NCBI GenBank assembly: GCA_015057055.1
Contig: SVFE01000018.1
Location: 1 to 40,972 of the forward strand
DNA length: 40,972 nucleotides
Reading direction: 5' to 3'
From: Lachnospiraceae bacterium
Lineage (GTDB): Bacteria; Bacillota; Clostridia; Lachnospirales; Lachnospiraceae
In this document: piece after piece, positions 34,101 to 40,972 of the stretch
Position numbering within the stretch: the first letter of the stretch is position 1
How the letters are laid out: each line of letters opens with the position of its first letter
Program-made: the position numbers and the translations under genes
The notes under the pieces: generated by a model
Told to the model about the DNA's origin: nothing
Databases searched by the model: none
The model's input: the letters and a program-made list of their open reading frames with translations, nothing else

Positions 34101-34981
34101 CAAAGGCAGTCAAGGATACCACGAAGTTGGATACGCCGATTTATAAGGCAGACAGCATTCATATTTGCAAGAACCCGGTAGCAAAGCCTACGGTATTTAT
34201 TCCGGTATTCCCCGGAACTAACTGTGAATACGACAGTACACGTGCCTTTGAGCGTGCCGGTGCCAATGTAATCACCAGAGTGTTTAAGAACCTTACGGCA
34301 GAAGATATCCGTGATTCTGTGGCAGAATTTGAAAAAGCCATCGGTCAGGCACAGATTATCATGTTCCCCGGCGGATTTTCCGCAGGTGATGAACCGGACG
34401 GAAGTGCAAAATTCTTTGCAACGGCCTTCCAGAATGAAAAGATGAAAGAGGCAGTGACCAAGCTGTTGAATGAAAGAGACGGTCTTGCGCTTGGTATCTG
34501 TAACGGTTTCCAGGCTCTTATCAAACTCGGACTGGTTCCGAATGGTGAGATTACCGGACAGAATGAAAATGCGCCGACCCTTACTTACAACACCATTAAC
34601 CGTCATATTTCCAAGATGGTTTATACCAAGGTGGTTTCCAATAAATCACCCTGGCTGGCACAGGCTGAGCTTGGAGCAACCTATTGTTCCCCGGCTTCTC
34701 ACGGAGAAGGACGATTTGTTGCACCGAAGGAATGGCTGGATAAGCTGTTTGCTAACGGTCAGGTTGCAACACAGTATGCGGACTTTAACGGCAATATTTC
34801 CATGGATGAAGAGTGGAACGTCAATGGTTCCTATATGGCAATTGAAGGTATCACTTCTCCGGACGGACGTTGCTTTGGTAAGATGGCACATGCAGAGCGC
34901 CGTGACACAGCAGTAGCAATGAATATTTACGGACAGCAGGATCTTAAGATCTTTGAATCCGGTGTGGCTTATTTTAAATAA
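31175..34981 (+). CDS. purL: Phosphoribosylformylglycinamidine synthase (single-chain)
   Basis: A 1268-residue enzyme of de novo purine synthesis that converts FGAR, glutamine and ATP to FGAM. An N-terminal PurS-like segment is followed by the linker with DTYWSDHCRHTTF, characteristic of PurL. Two AIR-synthase-like halves come next (FKNETHNHPTEIEPFGGAAT in the first). A C-terminal glutaminase domain starts at VFIPVFPGTNCEYDS and contains the catalytic Cys in LGICNGFQAL and His/Glu in SHGEGRF. Most Firmicutes split this into PurS, PurQ and PurL; the fused form is common in Lachnospiraceae and Proteobacteria. The start is chosen at 31175 (MSDISGVKRIYVEKK) with AGGAG upstream; ATG 31154 lacks a ribosome binding site. 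No other pur gene is adjacent. Confidence 0.95.
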   Translation: MSDISGVKRIYVEKKKEFAVKAVELKEELQGYLGIAGLEDVRVFIRYDVENISEDIFERACKTVFSEPPVDILVRETIDIPEGGRVFSVEYLPGQYDQRADSAVQCIQFLKEDEQPIIKTATTYLITGNISDGEFEAIKQHCINPVDSRETDMVKPDTLVTNYEEPADVIVFDGFISMEEAQLKDLYESLNLAMTFQDFLHIKKYFTEEEKRNPSMTEIRVLDTYWSDHCRHTTFSTELKDVEFEDGYYRTPIETTYQSYLDTRSEMFAGRKDKYVCLMDIALMAMRKLKKDGKLNDLEESEEINACSIVVPVEINPGDGTDSYTEEWLVSFKNETHNHPTEIEPFGGAATCLGGAIRDPLSGRSYVYQAMRVTGAADPTVSVADTLKGKLSQKKLVRGAASGYSSYGNQIGLATGFVKELYHPNYVAKRMEIGAVMGAAPRKNVIRETSDPGDIIILLGGRTGRDGCGGATGSSKVHTEKSIEVCGAEVQKGNAPTERKIQRLFRREEVSRLIKKCNDFGAGGVSVAIGELAAGLVVDLDKVPKKYAGLDGTELAISESQERMAVVVDPKDVDQFLAYAGEENLEAVPVANVTKEPRLVLQWRGKDIVNVSRAFLDTNGAHQETEVKVSVPSEEDNYFNKIALDDVADAVAKDDMKAAWLATVSDLNVCSQKGLVEMFDASIGAGSVFMPYGGKYQLTETQTMVAKLPMLGSKSTETVTMMSYGFDPYLSSWSPYHGAIYAVMESMAKVVASGGDYKKIHFTFQEYFRRMTEDASRWSQPFTALLGAYDAQMGFELASIGGKDSMSGTFNHIDVPPTLVSFAVDVAKYGDIVTPELKKAGNKLVVFEVNKDEYDIPVYIDVMEMYDGITKLMAEKKIASAYALDAKGIVAAVSKMAFGNGLGVKIAEDLNAEELFANRIGDIIAEIPEEYLADITVDYTVVGEVTEGDFVCKDMVLSHEEVLAAWKRPLEKVFPTKAVKDTTKLDTPIYKADSIHICKNPVAKPTVFIPVFPGTNCEYDSTRAFERAGANVITRVFKNLTAEDIRDSVAEFEKAIGQAQIIMFPGGFSAGDEPDGSAKFFATAFQNEKMKEAVTKLLNERDGLALGICNGFQALIKLGLVPNGEITGQNENAPTLTYNTINRHISKMVYTKVVSNKSPWLAQAELGATYCSPASHGEGRFVAPKEWLDKLFANGQVATQYADFNGNISMDEEWNVNGSYMAIEGITSPDGRCFGKMAHAERRDTAVAMNIYGQQDLKIFESGVAYFK

Positions 34982-34990
34982 TCAGTAACA

Positions 34991-35028
34991 AAAAGGCGTA
35001 CAAGATTTTATGGTTTTGTACGTCTTTT
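34991..35028 (+). terminator. Intrinsic terminator of purL
   Basis: AAAAGGCGTACAA (34991-35003) pairs with TTGTACGTCTTTT (35016-35028), including one G-U pair, and ends in T residues. It starts 10 nt after the purL stop. Confidence 0.8.
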
Positions 35029-35070
35029 CCTCATAGTAGGGTAGTGTGTTTTGAAAAAAAGGAGATTGAA

Positions 35071-36663
35071 ATGAAAAAAGGAAAAACAGGGTTGGCATTG
35101 GTTTTCTTACTTTCTGTGATACTGACGGCATGTACGCCGGAGCTTTGGGATGAGAATTTGCGGGAAGAAGAGACCGGTACACAGGAAAGTGAAAACGAAG
35201 AGAATACGGAAGATGAGGCCGTGCGGGAAGAGACCGATAACGAAGAAAACGAAAGCAAAGAAGAAGCGGAGAGCGAAAACCCGGAGGAAAATGAAGGGAA
35301 TGCCGAAGGAGAGACCTATTCTTTCGAGGAAATTACCATTACTTTTCCCGCGGATTGGGAGGACCGTTATGTGATCGAAGAGACGGAGGATTGCTTTCTG
35401 GTATATCAAAAAGCATCCTATGATTTTTCCGAAGGGACAGGATTTGTATTTGCCATCGGAAGAAGCGAAAGTCCCTTGTACGGAGCCCCGTCCGGAGGAA
35501 CCATTGCGTATTCACCGGAAAATAATTACTATGTGAGTTATCCCACCGATGTATGTTATGATTACGATTCCCAAGAGATTTCGCAGGATTATATGGAAAT
35601 GTCGGCAGATGTGGAAAGTATTCTGCGTACACTTTGGATTGATGCAGAGAATGTTTGCTATCATACCTATGAATATATTTTCCCCATGAGCGAATATGAA
35701 ATGCTTAGTGAAGAGGACCTGCTTATGTTTAGTGAACACGAGCTGTATCTTGGAGAAAATGAAATTCTGGCAAGGTACGGTTATCATTTTGACTATCCCT
35801 ATTTGCAGGCATATTTCGAACGTTGCAGCTGGTATGAGGACAGAGGGGATGAATTTGACTCTTCGGAAATCACCCTGATTGACCAAAATAATATAGCGAT
35901 GATTCAGGCGATGCGGGAACAGCGTAATACGGAGTGTCTTACGTTAAATGTCGGAGAGCAATACGAAGTGGATTTGAATCAGGATGGTGTGAATGAAACG
36001 GTTTATTATCGCGTGGAAACGGATGAGTGGGGAGACAACTTCGGTTATATATCCATAAATGGTGAGGAACGAAGTTTGCAGGAACTTGGTATCTATCCGG
36101 ATCATTTACACGGCGCTCATTTTTATTTAACCGATATATCGACGGGTGACAACAGAAAAGAATTGGCCTTTACGGCAGATGGTCCCAGTGACGACCCGGA
36201 AACCTTTTTTGTGGTCTATGACGGGGAGATTCGTTCTATCGGAAGAGTAAGCGGATTCCCTATGGAAAGTTTAAATTATTATGACGGTTTTCAGGATAAT
36301 TATGTCATGGGAAGAGTTCGTTCGGATGTGTTAGAAACTGCCTATGGTTATGGCGTATGGTATCCGGATTATTCCACGGGAGAATTGGTTTATTCGGAGA
36401 ATACCTATGTGGAGTTGGAACCTTGGTATTCCCATGTGCTTTTGGCGGATGTACCCATTCATTACAGTAGGGATTTGGACTCTGCAGGAGAAGTTTTAAC
36501 TGCAGGACAGACGGTGTACTTTATCGCTACGGAAGGAAATCACTGGACGCTGGTACGGGGAGAAGACGGTACCGAGGGCTGGGTATACAGTGAAAACGCC
36601 GTAGTGACGGAGATTGGAATGCAAAGCGAAGAAGTCTTTGAAGGTGCCTTTTTCTATGATTAG
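35071..36663 (+). CDS. Lipoprotein with acidic linker, YARHG domain and SH3-like C terminus
   Basis: A 530-residue exported lipoprotein. The signal peptide ends in the lipobox LTAC with Cys21 as the lipidation site. Residues of about 25-90 form a Glu/Asn-rich low-complexity linker that could span the wall. A domain at about 90-190 is beta-rich and unrecognised. A YARHG domain follows at about 219-256 (MFSEHELYLGENEILARYGY, then LQAYFERCSWY). The C-terminal part at about 450-510 looks like a bacterial SH3 domain (AGQTVYFIATEGNHWTLVRG and EGWVYSENA). YARHG proteins are thought to act at the cell surface, perhaps on peptidoglycan; function unproven. AAAGGAG supports ATG 35071 over the frame start at 35044. 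Monocistronic. Confidence 0.75.
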   Translation: MKKGKTGLALVFLLSVILTACTPELWDENLREEETGTQESENEENTEDEAVREETDNEENESKEEAESENPEENEGNAEGETYSFEEITITFPADWEDRYVIEETEDCFLVYQKASYDFSEGTGFVFAIGRSESPLYGAPSGGTIAYSPENNYYVSYPTDVCYDYDSQEISQDYMEMSADVESILRTLWIDAENVCYHTYEYIFPMSEYEMLSEEDLLMFSEHELYLGENEILARYGYHFDYPYLQAYFERCSWYEDRGDEFDSSEITLIDQNNIAMIQAMREQRNTECLTLNVGEQYEVDLNQDGVNETVYYRVETDEWGDNFGYISINGEERSLQELGIYPDHLHGAHFYLTDISTGDNRKELAFTADGPSDDPETFFVVYDGEIRSIGRVSGFPMESLNYYDGFQDNYVMGRVRSDVLETAYGYGVWYPDYSTGELVYSENTYVELEPWYSHVLLADVPIHYSRDLDSAGEVLTAGQTVYFIATEGNHWTLVRGEDGTEGWVYSENAVVTEIGMQSEEVFEGAFFYD

Positions 36664-36691
36664 TGTTGCTGGCGTGGGAAGAAGCTATCGG

Positions 36692-37537
36692 TTAGCTGTC
36701 GCCGCGCTGGTGTCCCAGTTGCCAGAAAGCGACGGCGCTGGCAGCTGCTACGTTTAAGGAATCGACTCCATGGGCCATGGGGATGCAGACGGTATAGTCG
36801 CAGGCACTAATTGTAGAAGCCGGCAGACCATCGCCCTCCGAACCCAGGAGAACGGCAAGCTTTTCTTCTGCCATTAAGGCCGGGTGGTTGATGTTAACAG
36901 AATCTTTGGAAAGTGCCATGGCGGCTGTTTTATATCCAAGTGCTCGAACCGCGTCCACATAGGATGCGGTTTCTTGCATTTCTCCGCTAAAATAGGTCCA
37001 GGGAATTTGGAATACGGTGCCCATGCTGACGCGGATGGCACGTCGGTAAAGGGGATTGCTGCAACCCGGAGTCAGAAGGATGGCGTCCATTCCAAGGGCT
37101 GCGGCGGAGCGGAAAATGGCCCCCACATTGGTGGGATTTTCCACTTGGTCCAGGATGACAATGCGGGTGGCGTCCTTGCATAGTGCGGAAAACGAAGGAA
37201 GCGGTTTTCGCTTCATGGCGCAGAGGGCGCCCCGTGTCATGGGAAAGCCGGTAAGGTTTTTTAGTACTTCTTCTCCGGCAGTAAATACCGGGGTATCCGG
37301 GCAACGGGAAAGAATCCCGGCAGCTTCGCCGGTGACATGCCTGGTTTCCACCAAAAAAGAAACCGGTTCGTATCCGGCATTCAGCGCCCGTTCAATTACT
37401 TTGGGACTTTCTGCAATGAACATGCCCTTTTCCGGTTCATGACGATTCAACAATTGGTTTTCGGTTAAACGGGCATAAATATCCAGCCCGGGATCGTTAA
37501 AGTCAGTAATTTCTTTTATCAGACGGTTTGCATTCAT
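36692..37537 (-). CDS. SpoU/TrmH-family RNA 2'-O-methyltransferase
   Basis: A 281-residue SPOUT enzyme. An N-terminal substrate-binding domain (about 1-110, with EKGMFIAESPKVIERALNAGYEP) precedes the knotted catalytic domain. That domain has motif 1 VENPTNVGAIFRSAAALGMDAI, motif 2 AVLLGSEGDGLP, and motif 3 VCIPMAHGVDSLNVAAASAVAFW. These carry the conserved Asn/Arg, Glu and Ser/Asn. It methylates a ribose 2'-OH in rRNA or tRNA using S-adenosylmethionine; the exact site cannot be told. The frame extends to 37753, but the first 72 residues are not protein-like and the family start is MNANRLI at 37537. Confidence 0.85.
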   Translation of the reverse strand: MNANRLIKEITDFNDPGLDIYARLTENQLLNRHEPEKGMFIAESPKVIERALNAGYEPVSFLVETRHVTGEAAGILSRCPDTPVFTAGEEVLKNLTGFPMTRGALCAMKRKPLPSFSALCKDATRIVILDQVENPTNVGAIFRSAAALGMDAILLTPGCSNPLYRRAIRVSMGTVFQIPWTYFSGEMQETASYVDAVRALGYKTAAMALSKDSVNINHPALMAEEKLAVLLGSEGDGLPASTISACDYTVCIPMAHGVDSLNVAAASAVAFWQLGHQRGDS

Positions 37538-37650
37538 AGGGATGGCCTCGTATCGTTTATTTGACACTATCTTAGCACAGCGGAGAAATTCGGAAAAGTA
37601 AATTTGCTGTTTTTCTTTGGTATTGCTTTTCTTAGGAAATGGATAGCGAC

Positions 37651-37679
37651 TTGAAAGGCAGGGCTTAAGAAGATATAAT
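37651..37679 (+). promoter_or_regulatory. Promoter of the three-gene membrane protein operon
   Basis: TTGAAA (37651-37656) and TATAAT (37674-37679), with a 17-nt spacer, lie 36 nt before the first start codon. It is divergent from the SpoU methyltransferase gene. Confidence 0.75.
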
Positions 37680-37715
37680 GTGGGAAGAAAACAAAAAGTG
37701 AGAAGGAGAAGAAGC

Positions 37716-38255
37716 ATGCGAAAGGAAATGCGGAAAATGAAGGTCCGGGGCATTGTAAAAATTCTGTTTGCCCTTCTTCTGTCGGTAGTGGTGATTTTTG
37801 TACTGGTGGTACAGAAAGAGGAATTGGAAACGGCAGCAATTGTTACGGTAAGTATCTGCTGGGGCGTTGCAGCGCTGATTTATATAATTGCCGGGATTAC
37901 GAATATAAAAAATGACAGTAAAAAAGCAAAGGAATATATCCGTACCTATCCTTACGGAGAAGAGGCTCTGGAAGGGGAATTTAATATGGCGGAGAACCAT
38001 GGGCGGTTAAGGCTGGGCGGAATTCATGCATTTGTCGCAGCAACGGATGATTTTCATATCATTCCGTATGTTCAGATGGAAGATGTGTATTTGAAAAATC
38101 ACGGAAGAAACCGGGCAAAACTCAGAAAAGGGTATTACTACCTGTACATAAAAATTAAGGGACAGGATCGGCCGGTTAAAATCTATTACATGTTTGAAAG
38201 AGACGGTAATCAGGCATATGATAGGTGCTTTGCAAAGATGATACAGTATCGGTAA
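37716..38255 (+). CDS. Two-helix membrane protein with PH-like domain
   Basis: A 179-residue protein with two membrane helices (about 12-32 and 42-62) joined by a short loop. A cytoplasmic-type domain of about 110 residues follows, whose alternating strands (GRLRLGGIHAFVAATDDFHIIPYVQM, GYYYLYIKIKG) suggest a PH-like fold. The N terminus is strongly basic. AGAAGGAGAAG precedes ATG 37716, which is preferred to the frame start at 37680. It is first of three closely spaced genes with a similar size and plan. I know no function. Confidence 0.6.
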   Translation: MRKEMRKMKVRGIVKILFALLLSVVVIFVLVVQKEELETAAIVTVSICWGVAALIYIIAGITNIKNDSKKAKEYIRTYPYGEEALEGEFNMAENHGRLRLGGIHAFVAATDDFHIIPYVQMEDVYLKNHGRNRAKLRKGYYYLYIKIKGQDRPVKIYYMFERDGNQAYDRCFAKMIQYR

Positions 38256-38269
38256 GATAAGGAGAAAAA

Positions 38270-38863
38270 ATGAAAAAAGTCAGTGGTTTGTATATTTTTT
38301 CGTATGTATTTGCAGTGCTTTTGCTTTCTGCGCTTGCAGGAATATTATTGGGAGGTTATACAGGAAATCCGGAAGCGTTCATCGGATTCTTTATCATGAC
38401 CTTGTTTTTGCTGGGCATTACGGTTTTTGTTTGGTTTTTCACATCCTCCAATGCCATATCTGACAGTATTATGAAGAAAACGGTGAAAAAGTATGAAGGA
38501 AGTTATGGCTTTGTGGCCTGCAGAACATTTACCGCATATAATGCAATTTTAAAAGTGGATGTGCCTACCGGCAGGATTGCTTTTATCTCCTGGCTTAACC
38601 CCTTTGAATTTCAGGTGATTTCCGCTGCGGAAATTGAGAATGTAACATCCTCTTATGTGGGAGGTCCTTTTGGTGGCACCAATTATGTGTATTTTCAATT
38701 TTTTCATAAGGGAAAGAAATTCCGTATTCCGACTTTTGTGGCAATAAAGGCCATGTATCGGTTGGATTCCGTGCAAGTACTGGAAGGAGTGTCCAAAGCG
38801 GATGCCTATGCGGAATTATTAAATCAGGCAAAGGAAAATGCAATTCGCCTCGGCGTAAGATAA
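38270..38863 (+). CDS. Two-helix membrane protein with PH-like domain
   Basis: A 197-residue protein with hydrophobic segments at about 8-29 and 38-60. A beta-rich domain follows (IAFISWLNPFEFQVISAAEIENVTSS, then GTNYVYFQFFHKGKKFRIPTF) and ends in a helix. The layout matches the preceding gene, so both may descend from one ancestor, although identity is not obvious by eye. AAGGAG precedes the ATG; the gap to the preceding gene is 14 nt, so they form an operon. Function unknown. Confidence 0.6.
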   Translation: MKKVSGLYIFSYVFAVLLLSALAGILLGGYTGNPEAFIGFFIMTLFLLGITVFVWFFTSSNAISDSIMKKTVKKYEGSYGFVACRTFTAYNAILKVDVPTGRIAFISWLNPFEFQVISAAEIENVTSSYVGGPFGGTNYVYFQFFHKGKKFRIPTFVAIKAMYRLDSVQVLEGVSKADAYAELLNQAKENAIRLGVR

Positions 38864-38880
38864 TTATTTAGGAAGTAAAG

Positions 38881-39441
38881 ATGGATAATTTGTTTGAAGT
38901 TTTAAAGTGGATACCCGGAATACTATTGCTTTTATGCATATTTGGCCGCTATATCTGGCCGAATCTCATGCGGGTCTGGATAAAAAATGCGGAAGAAAAA
39001 GGTGTAAAGTGTGATGTGTGCAAAGGTCCGGTGATGGACCGGGAAGAATATCTTTTTCTGATTCCTTCTTCTTTTGATGCGCCCCATGTGAAGGAGTTGC
39101 AATATTATATCAATAACGGAAGATTTATCGGTGATGTCTCACAGATTCCTACGGGAAACCGGGCGTGTCGTATGGCGGTGACCCAGTGTCAGAATTGCGG
39201 ACGCAGGGAAGTTGTGGTAATTGATTTCTTGCGTGTCCGGGATACGGAGGTTTTTAAAGGTGCGGAAGCGTATCCGTATGAGCAACTGCGGGGATTTTTG
39301 GAGCAATTTCCGGTAACTTTTGATGCTCCGGCAGGAGCATGGGAAAATGCAAATTCCAAAGGGACTGTTGCTGCCTCGCCGTCGACTGTATCCGACAGCA
39401 GTGCAGATACAAAGTATGGAATTCATTTTCCGAGAGTTTAA
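38881..39441 (+). CDS. Single-pass membrane protein with two CxxC pairs
   Basis: A 186-residue protein with one membrane helix (about 10-32). CDVCKG and CQNCGR are separated by about 55 residues and would form a split zinc ribbon. The last 40 residues are a Ser/Ala-rich tail. It is the third gene of the operon, 17 nt after the previous one. Zinc binding is inferred from the cysteines. It converges with lrgB, and the two stop codons overlap by 4 nt. Confidence 0.6.
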   Translation: MDNLFEVLKWIPGILLLLCIFGRYIWPNLMRVWIKNAEEKGVKCDVCKGPVMDREEYLFLIPSSFDAPHVKELQYYINNGRFIGDVSQIPTGNRACRMAVTQCQNCGRREVVVIDFLRVRDTEVFKGAEAYPYEQLRGFLEQFPVTFDAPAGAWENANSKGTVAASPSTVSDSSADTKYGIHFPRV

Positions 39442-40136
39442 AGGACCGATAATAATAACGGACAGATTATAACGGTGAGTATGCCGGTTACTACGATGGC
39501 AAGAGAACTCATGGCGGCTTGAATTTCGCCCAGTTCTACGGCTTTGGACGTTCCCACGGCGTGGGAAGCGCTTCCGAGAGCAAGTCCCTGGGCGGCGGGA
39601 TTGCGGATGCCAAAAAGTTTGAGGAGGGCCGGCCCTAAGATGGCGCCCATCAATCCGGCAAATGTAACGCCGATTACCGTAATTTCCTGAAGCCCGCCAA
39701 TTTTGTCACTGATGCCGAGGGCAATCGGTGTGGTGACGGATTTGGGTAAAAAAGATAAAAACAGTGCATCGTCTAAATGAAACAGCGCAGCGATGCCCCA
39801 TACGACAAAAAAGTGAGCCAGGCATCCGAGCAATATGCTGATCAGAATGGCCGGAAGATTTTTCTTTAATATCTGCATTTGCCGGTATAACGGAAGGGCG
39901 AGACACACGGTAGCCGGTGTCAGAAAATAGGTAATGTATTTCGCGCCGGCATCATAGGTTTCATAATCAATGTGAAAAATTTTAAGAAACAGAATGACTA
40001 AAACCAGACAGATCAGTAACGGATTTAAAATCGACAATTTCCATTTCTTTTGTATCAAGGTGCCGAGCCAGTAAAAGAAGATGCTGAGAGCTGCACCGAA
40101 GTATACGGTTTCTTGTAAAATTTCATTTAAATTCAT
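39438..40136 (-). CDS. lrgB: LrgB-family membrane protein
   Basis: A 232-residue integral membrane protein of the LrgB/CidB family. FLTPATVCLALPLYRQM, FLPKSVTTPIALGIS and LGSASHAVGTSKAVELGE are signature segments. With LrgA it is implicated in holin-like control of murein hydrolases, and members also act in export of small organic acids such as glycolate or pyruvate. Its start overlaps the lrgA stop by 4 nt (ATGA), so it is translationally coupled. Confidence 0.88.
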   Translation of the reverse strand: MNLNEILQETVYFGAALSIFFYWLGTLIQKKWKLSILNPLLICLVLVILFLKIFHIDYETYDAGAKYITYFLTPATVCLALPLYRQMQILKKNLPAILISILLGCLAHFFVVWGIAALFHLDDALFLSFLPKSVTTPIALGISDKIGGLQEITVIGVTFAGLMGAILGPALLKLFGIRNPAAQGLALGSASHAVGTSKAVELGEIQAAMSSLAIVVTGILTVIICPLLLSVL

Positions 40137-40519
40137 TTGCCTTCACCATCCTTCGAAAGTTCATCCCCGGAATTAGCTTCCCTTTGAAGCATTGCCTGGG
40201 CAGTCAGGCCCGTTACGGCAGTTACGCATACCGTGGACAAAAACAGCAGTACCAGTATGGCGATAAGGTGGTCTGCAATAAGTTCCCAGGAAGTCATCAG
40301 TTTTACGGAGGGGGAAATAAACAGAATGGGAAGGATGGACATAAAAAAGTCGCTGATTTCCTGAATTTGTATCGGTTTAATGATACCCAGACATAAAAGC
40401 AGAAACAGTAAAATCAGTCCGTATACGCCTGACGGAACCGGAAAAGGCAGAAGAACCGACAGGATTTCCCCTGCAAAACAAATTGCTGTAATAATGCCGA
40501 TTTGAATCAGATATTTCAT
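40133..40519 (-). CDS. lrgA: LrgA/CidA-family holin-like protein
   Basis: A 128-residue membrane protein with four helices. FPVPSGVYGLILLFLLLCLGII, and SDFFMSILPILFISPSVKLM are typical of LrgA/CidA. GAAGGAGAC precedes ATG 40519; the frame start at 40546 is unlikely. It is coupled to lrgB. No LytS/LytR-type two-component pair lies beside it in the window. Confidence 0.85.
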   Translation of the reverse strand: MKYLIQIGIITAICFAGEILSVLLPFPVPSGVYGLILLFLLLCLGIIKPIQIQEISDFFMSILPILFISPSVKLMTSWELIADHLIAILVLLFLSTVCVTAVTGLTAQAMLQREANSGDELSKDGEGK

Positions 40520-40544
40520 GGTATGTCTCCTTCCTGCATAAGAC

Positions 40545-40573
40545 ATTGTAAGTATTATTTTTTATTTATTCAA
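40545..40573 (-). promoter_or_regulatory. Promoter of lrgAB
   Basis: On the minus strand, TTGAAT (40573-40568) and TACAAT (40550-40545) are separated by 17 nt, 26 nt upstream of the lrgA start. It is divergent from the dGTPase gene. Confidence 0.6.
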
Positions 40574-40672
40574 GATTTTTATGCAAAATAAAAAAGGAAA
40601 TCCGCCGCGGAAGCAGAATATTATAAGTGGGGAAGCGTACACACAAAAGCAAAAGCTTTATGGAGAGAGAAA

Positions 40673-40972
40673 ATGATTGTTCGGGAACAATTAGAGAAAA
40701 TGGAGAGGGAGAACCTTAGCCCTTATGCCACATGGAGTGAAAAATCAAAAGGAAGGTTAAAGGATGAGCCTCAGTGTGACATCCGGCCGGTTTTTCAACG
40801 CGACCGGGACCGTATTATCCACAGCAAATCCTTCCGCCGTTTAAAAGATAAAACCCAGGTGTTTCTGACGCCGGAAGGGGATCATTACCGCACCAGACTG
40901 ACCCATACATTGGAGGTATCTCAGAATGCCCGCACAATTGCCAAGGCACTTCGCCTTAACGAAGAATTGGTG
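40673..40972 (+). CDS. dgt: dGTPase-like HD hydrolase, N-terminal part (runs off the window)
   Basis: The first 100 codons of a deoxyguanosinetriphosphate triphosphohydrolase-like protein. [29 protein letters not shown] is followed by [27 protein letters not shown]. This holds the first metal-binding His of the HD domain (THTLEVS) and the Arg-rich nucleotide-binding segment. The enzyme hydrolyses dNTPs to deoxynucleosides and triphosphate. TGGAGAGAG precedes the ATG. In Clostridia this gene commonly stands before dnaG and rpoD, which would lie to the right. Confidence 0.88.
   Translation, partial: MIVREQLEKMERENLSPYATWSEKSKGRLKDEPQCDIRPVFQRDRDRIIHSKSFRRLKDKTQVFLTPEGDHYRTRLTHTLEVSQNARTIAKALRLNEELV

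Noticed and set aside
32822-34606. 594-codon antisense frame opposite purL
   Set aside because: Same reason: a shadow of purL codon usage without domain signatures.
40601-40611. Palindrome TCCGCCGCGGA with an A/T run on one side between lrgA and the dGTPase gene
   Set aside because: The loop is a single base, so it cannot form a proper hairpin, and it lies between divergent promoters where no terminator is expected.
1-40972. CRISPR array, insertion sequence, integrase or attachment site
   Set aside because: No regularly spaced direct repeats, transposase or recombinase frames, or paired flanking repeats were seen, although the first 5.7 kb look accessory.

Overview
The window looks like a chromosomal segment of a spore-forming Firmicute of the Lachnospiraceae type. 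The support is indirect: moderate GC, strong AGGAGG-type ribosome binding sites, TTGACA/TATAAT promoters, a T-box leader on thrS, a single-chain fused PurL of about 1270 residues, a GH3 beta-glucosidase with permuted domains, a UvrX/YolD mutasome pair and a match to the forespore sigma-G promoter consensus. No rRNA, CRISPR array, intact insertion sequence or integrase was seen.

Positions 1-5.7 kb are accessory DNA. They hold the tail of a histidine kinase, an AbiEi/AbiEii type IV toxin-antitoxin operon with its own promoter and a palindromic candidate operator, a small conserved orphan, and a decayed ORF6N gene. Next comes a strong promoter followed by a structured leader of about 280 nt. The leader has a short leader ORF, mutually exclusive pairings and a terminator-like element. 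It leads into a P-loop NTPase/GNAT acetyltransferase fusion and a ZmaR-like acetyltransferase. This resembles an antibiotic-inducible resistance or self-protection cassette.

Positions 5.7-9.7 kb carry an SLC13/NhaD-like permease with a cytidylate-kinase-like protein, then three small membrane proteins. From 14.2 kb back to 9.7 kb, on the minus strand, lies the most unusual locus. A membrane-anchored XRE regulator is translationally coupled to an acyltransferase-3 (AT3) protein. Next to it is a 910-residue polypeptide that joins an extracellular domain, a second AT3 domain and a complete MalG-type ABC permease domain. A third AT3 gene is divergent at 14.3 kb. Together they suggest surface glycan or lipid O-acylation.

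Positions 15.4-22 kb hold a DUF4190-like gene broken by one stop codon, an orphan pseudopilin, the permuted GH3 enzyme behind a palindromic operator, the Y-family polymerase/YolD pair, and TcdA. Positions 22-31 kb hold T-box-thrS, a degenerate GGDEF/active EAL protein, a DUF1540 gene with a sigma-G-like promoter, tRNA-Trp, a hybrid histidine kinase whose promoter is nested inside the tRNA terminator, a DUF6508-like protein and a TetR regulator.

Positions 31-41 kb are mostly housekeeping: purL, a YARHG/SH3-like lipoprotein, a SpoU methyltransferase, three small membrane proteins, lrgAB and the start of a dGTPase gene that runs off the window. All functional calls come from reading motifs by eye; no database search was run.
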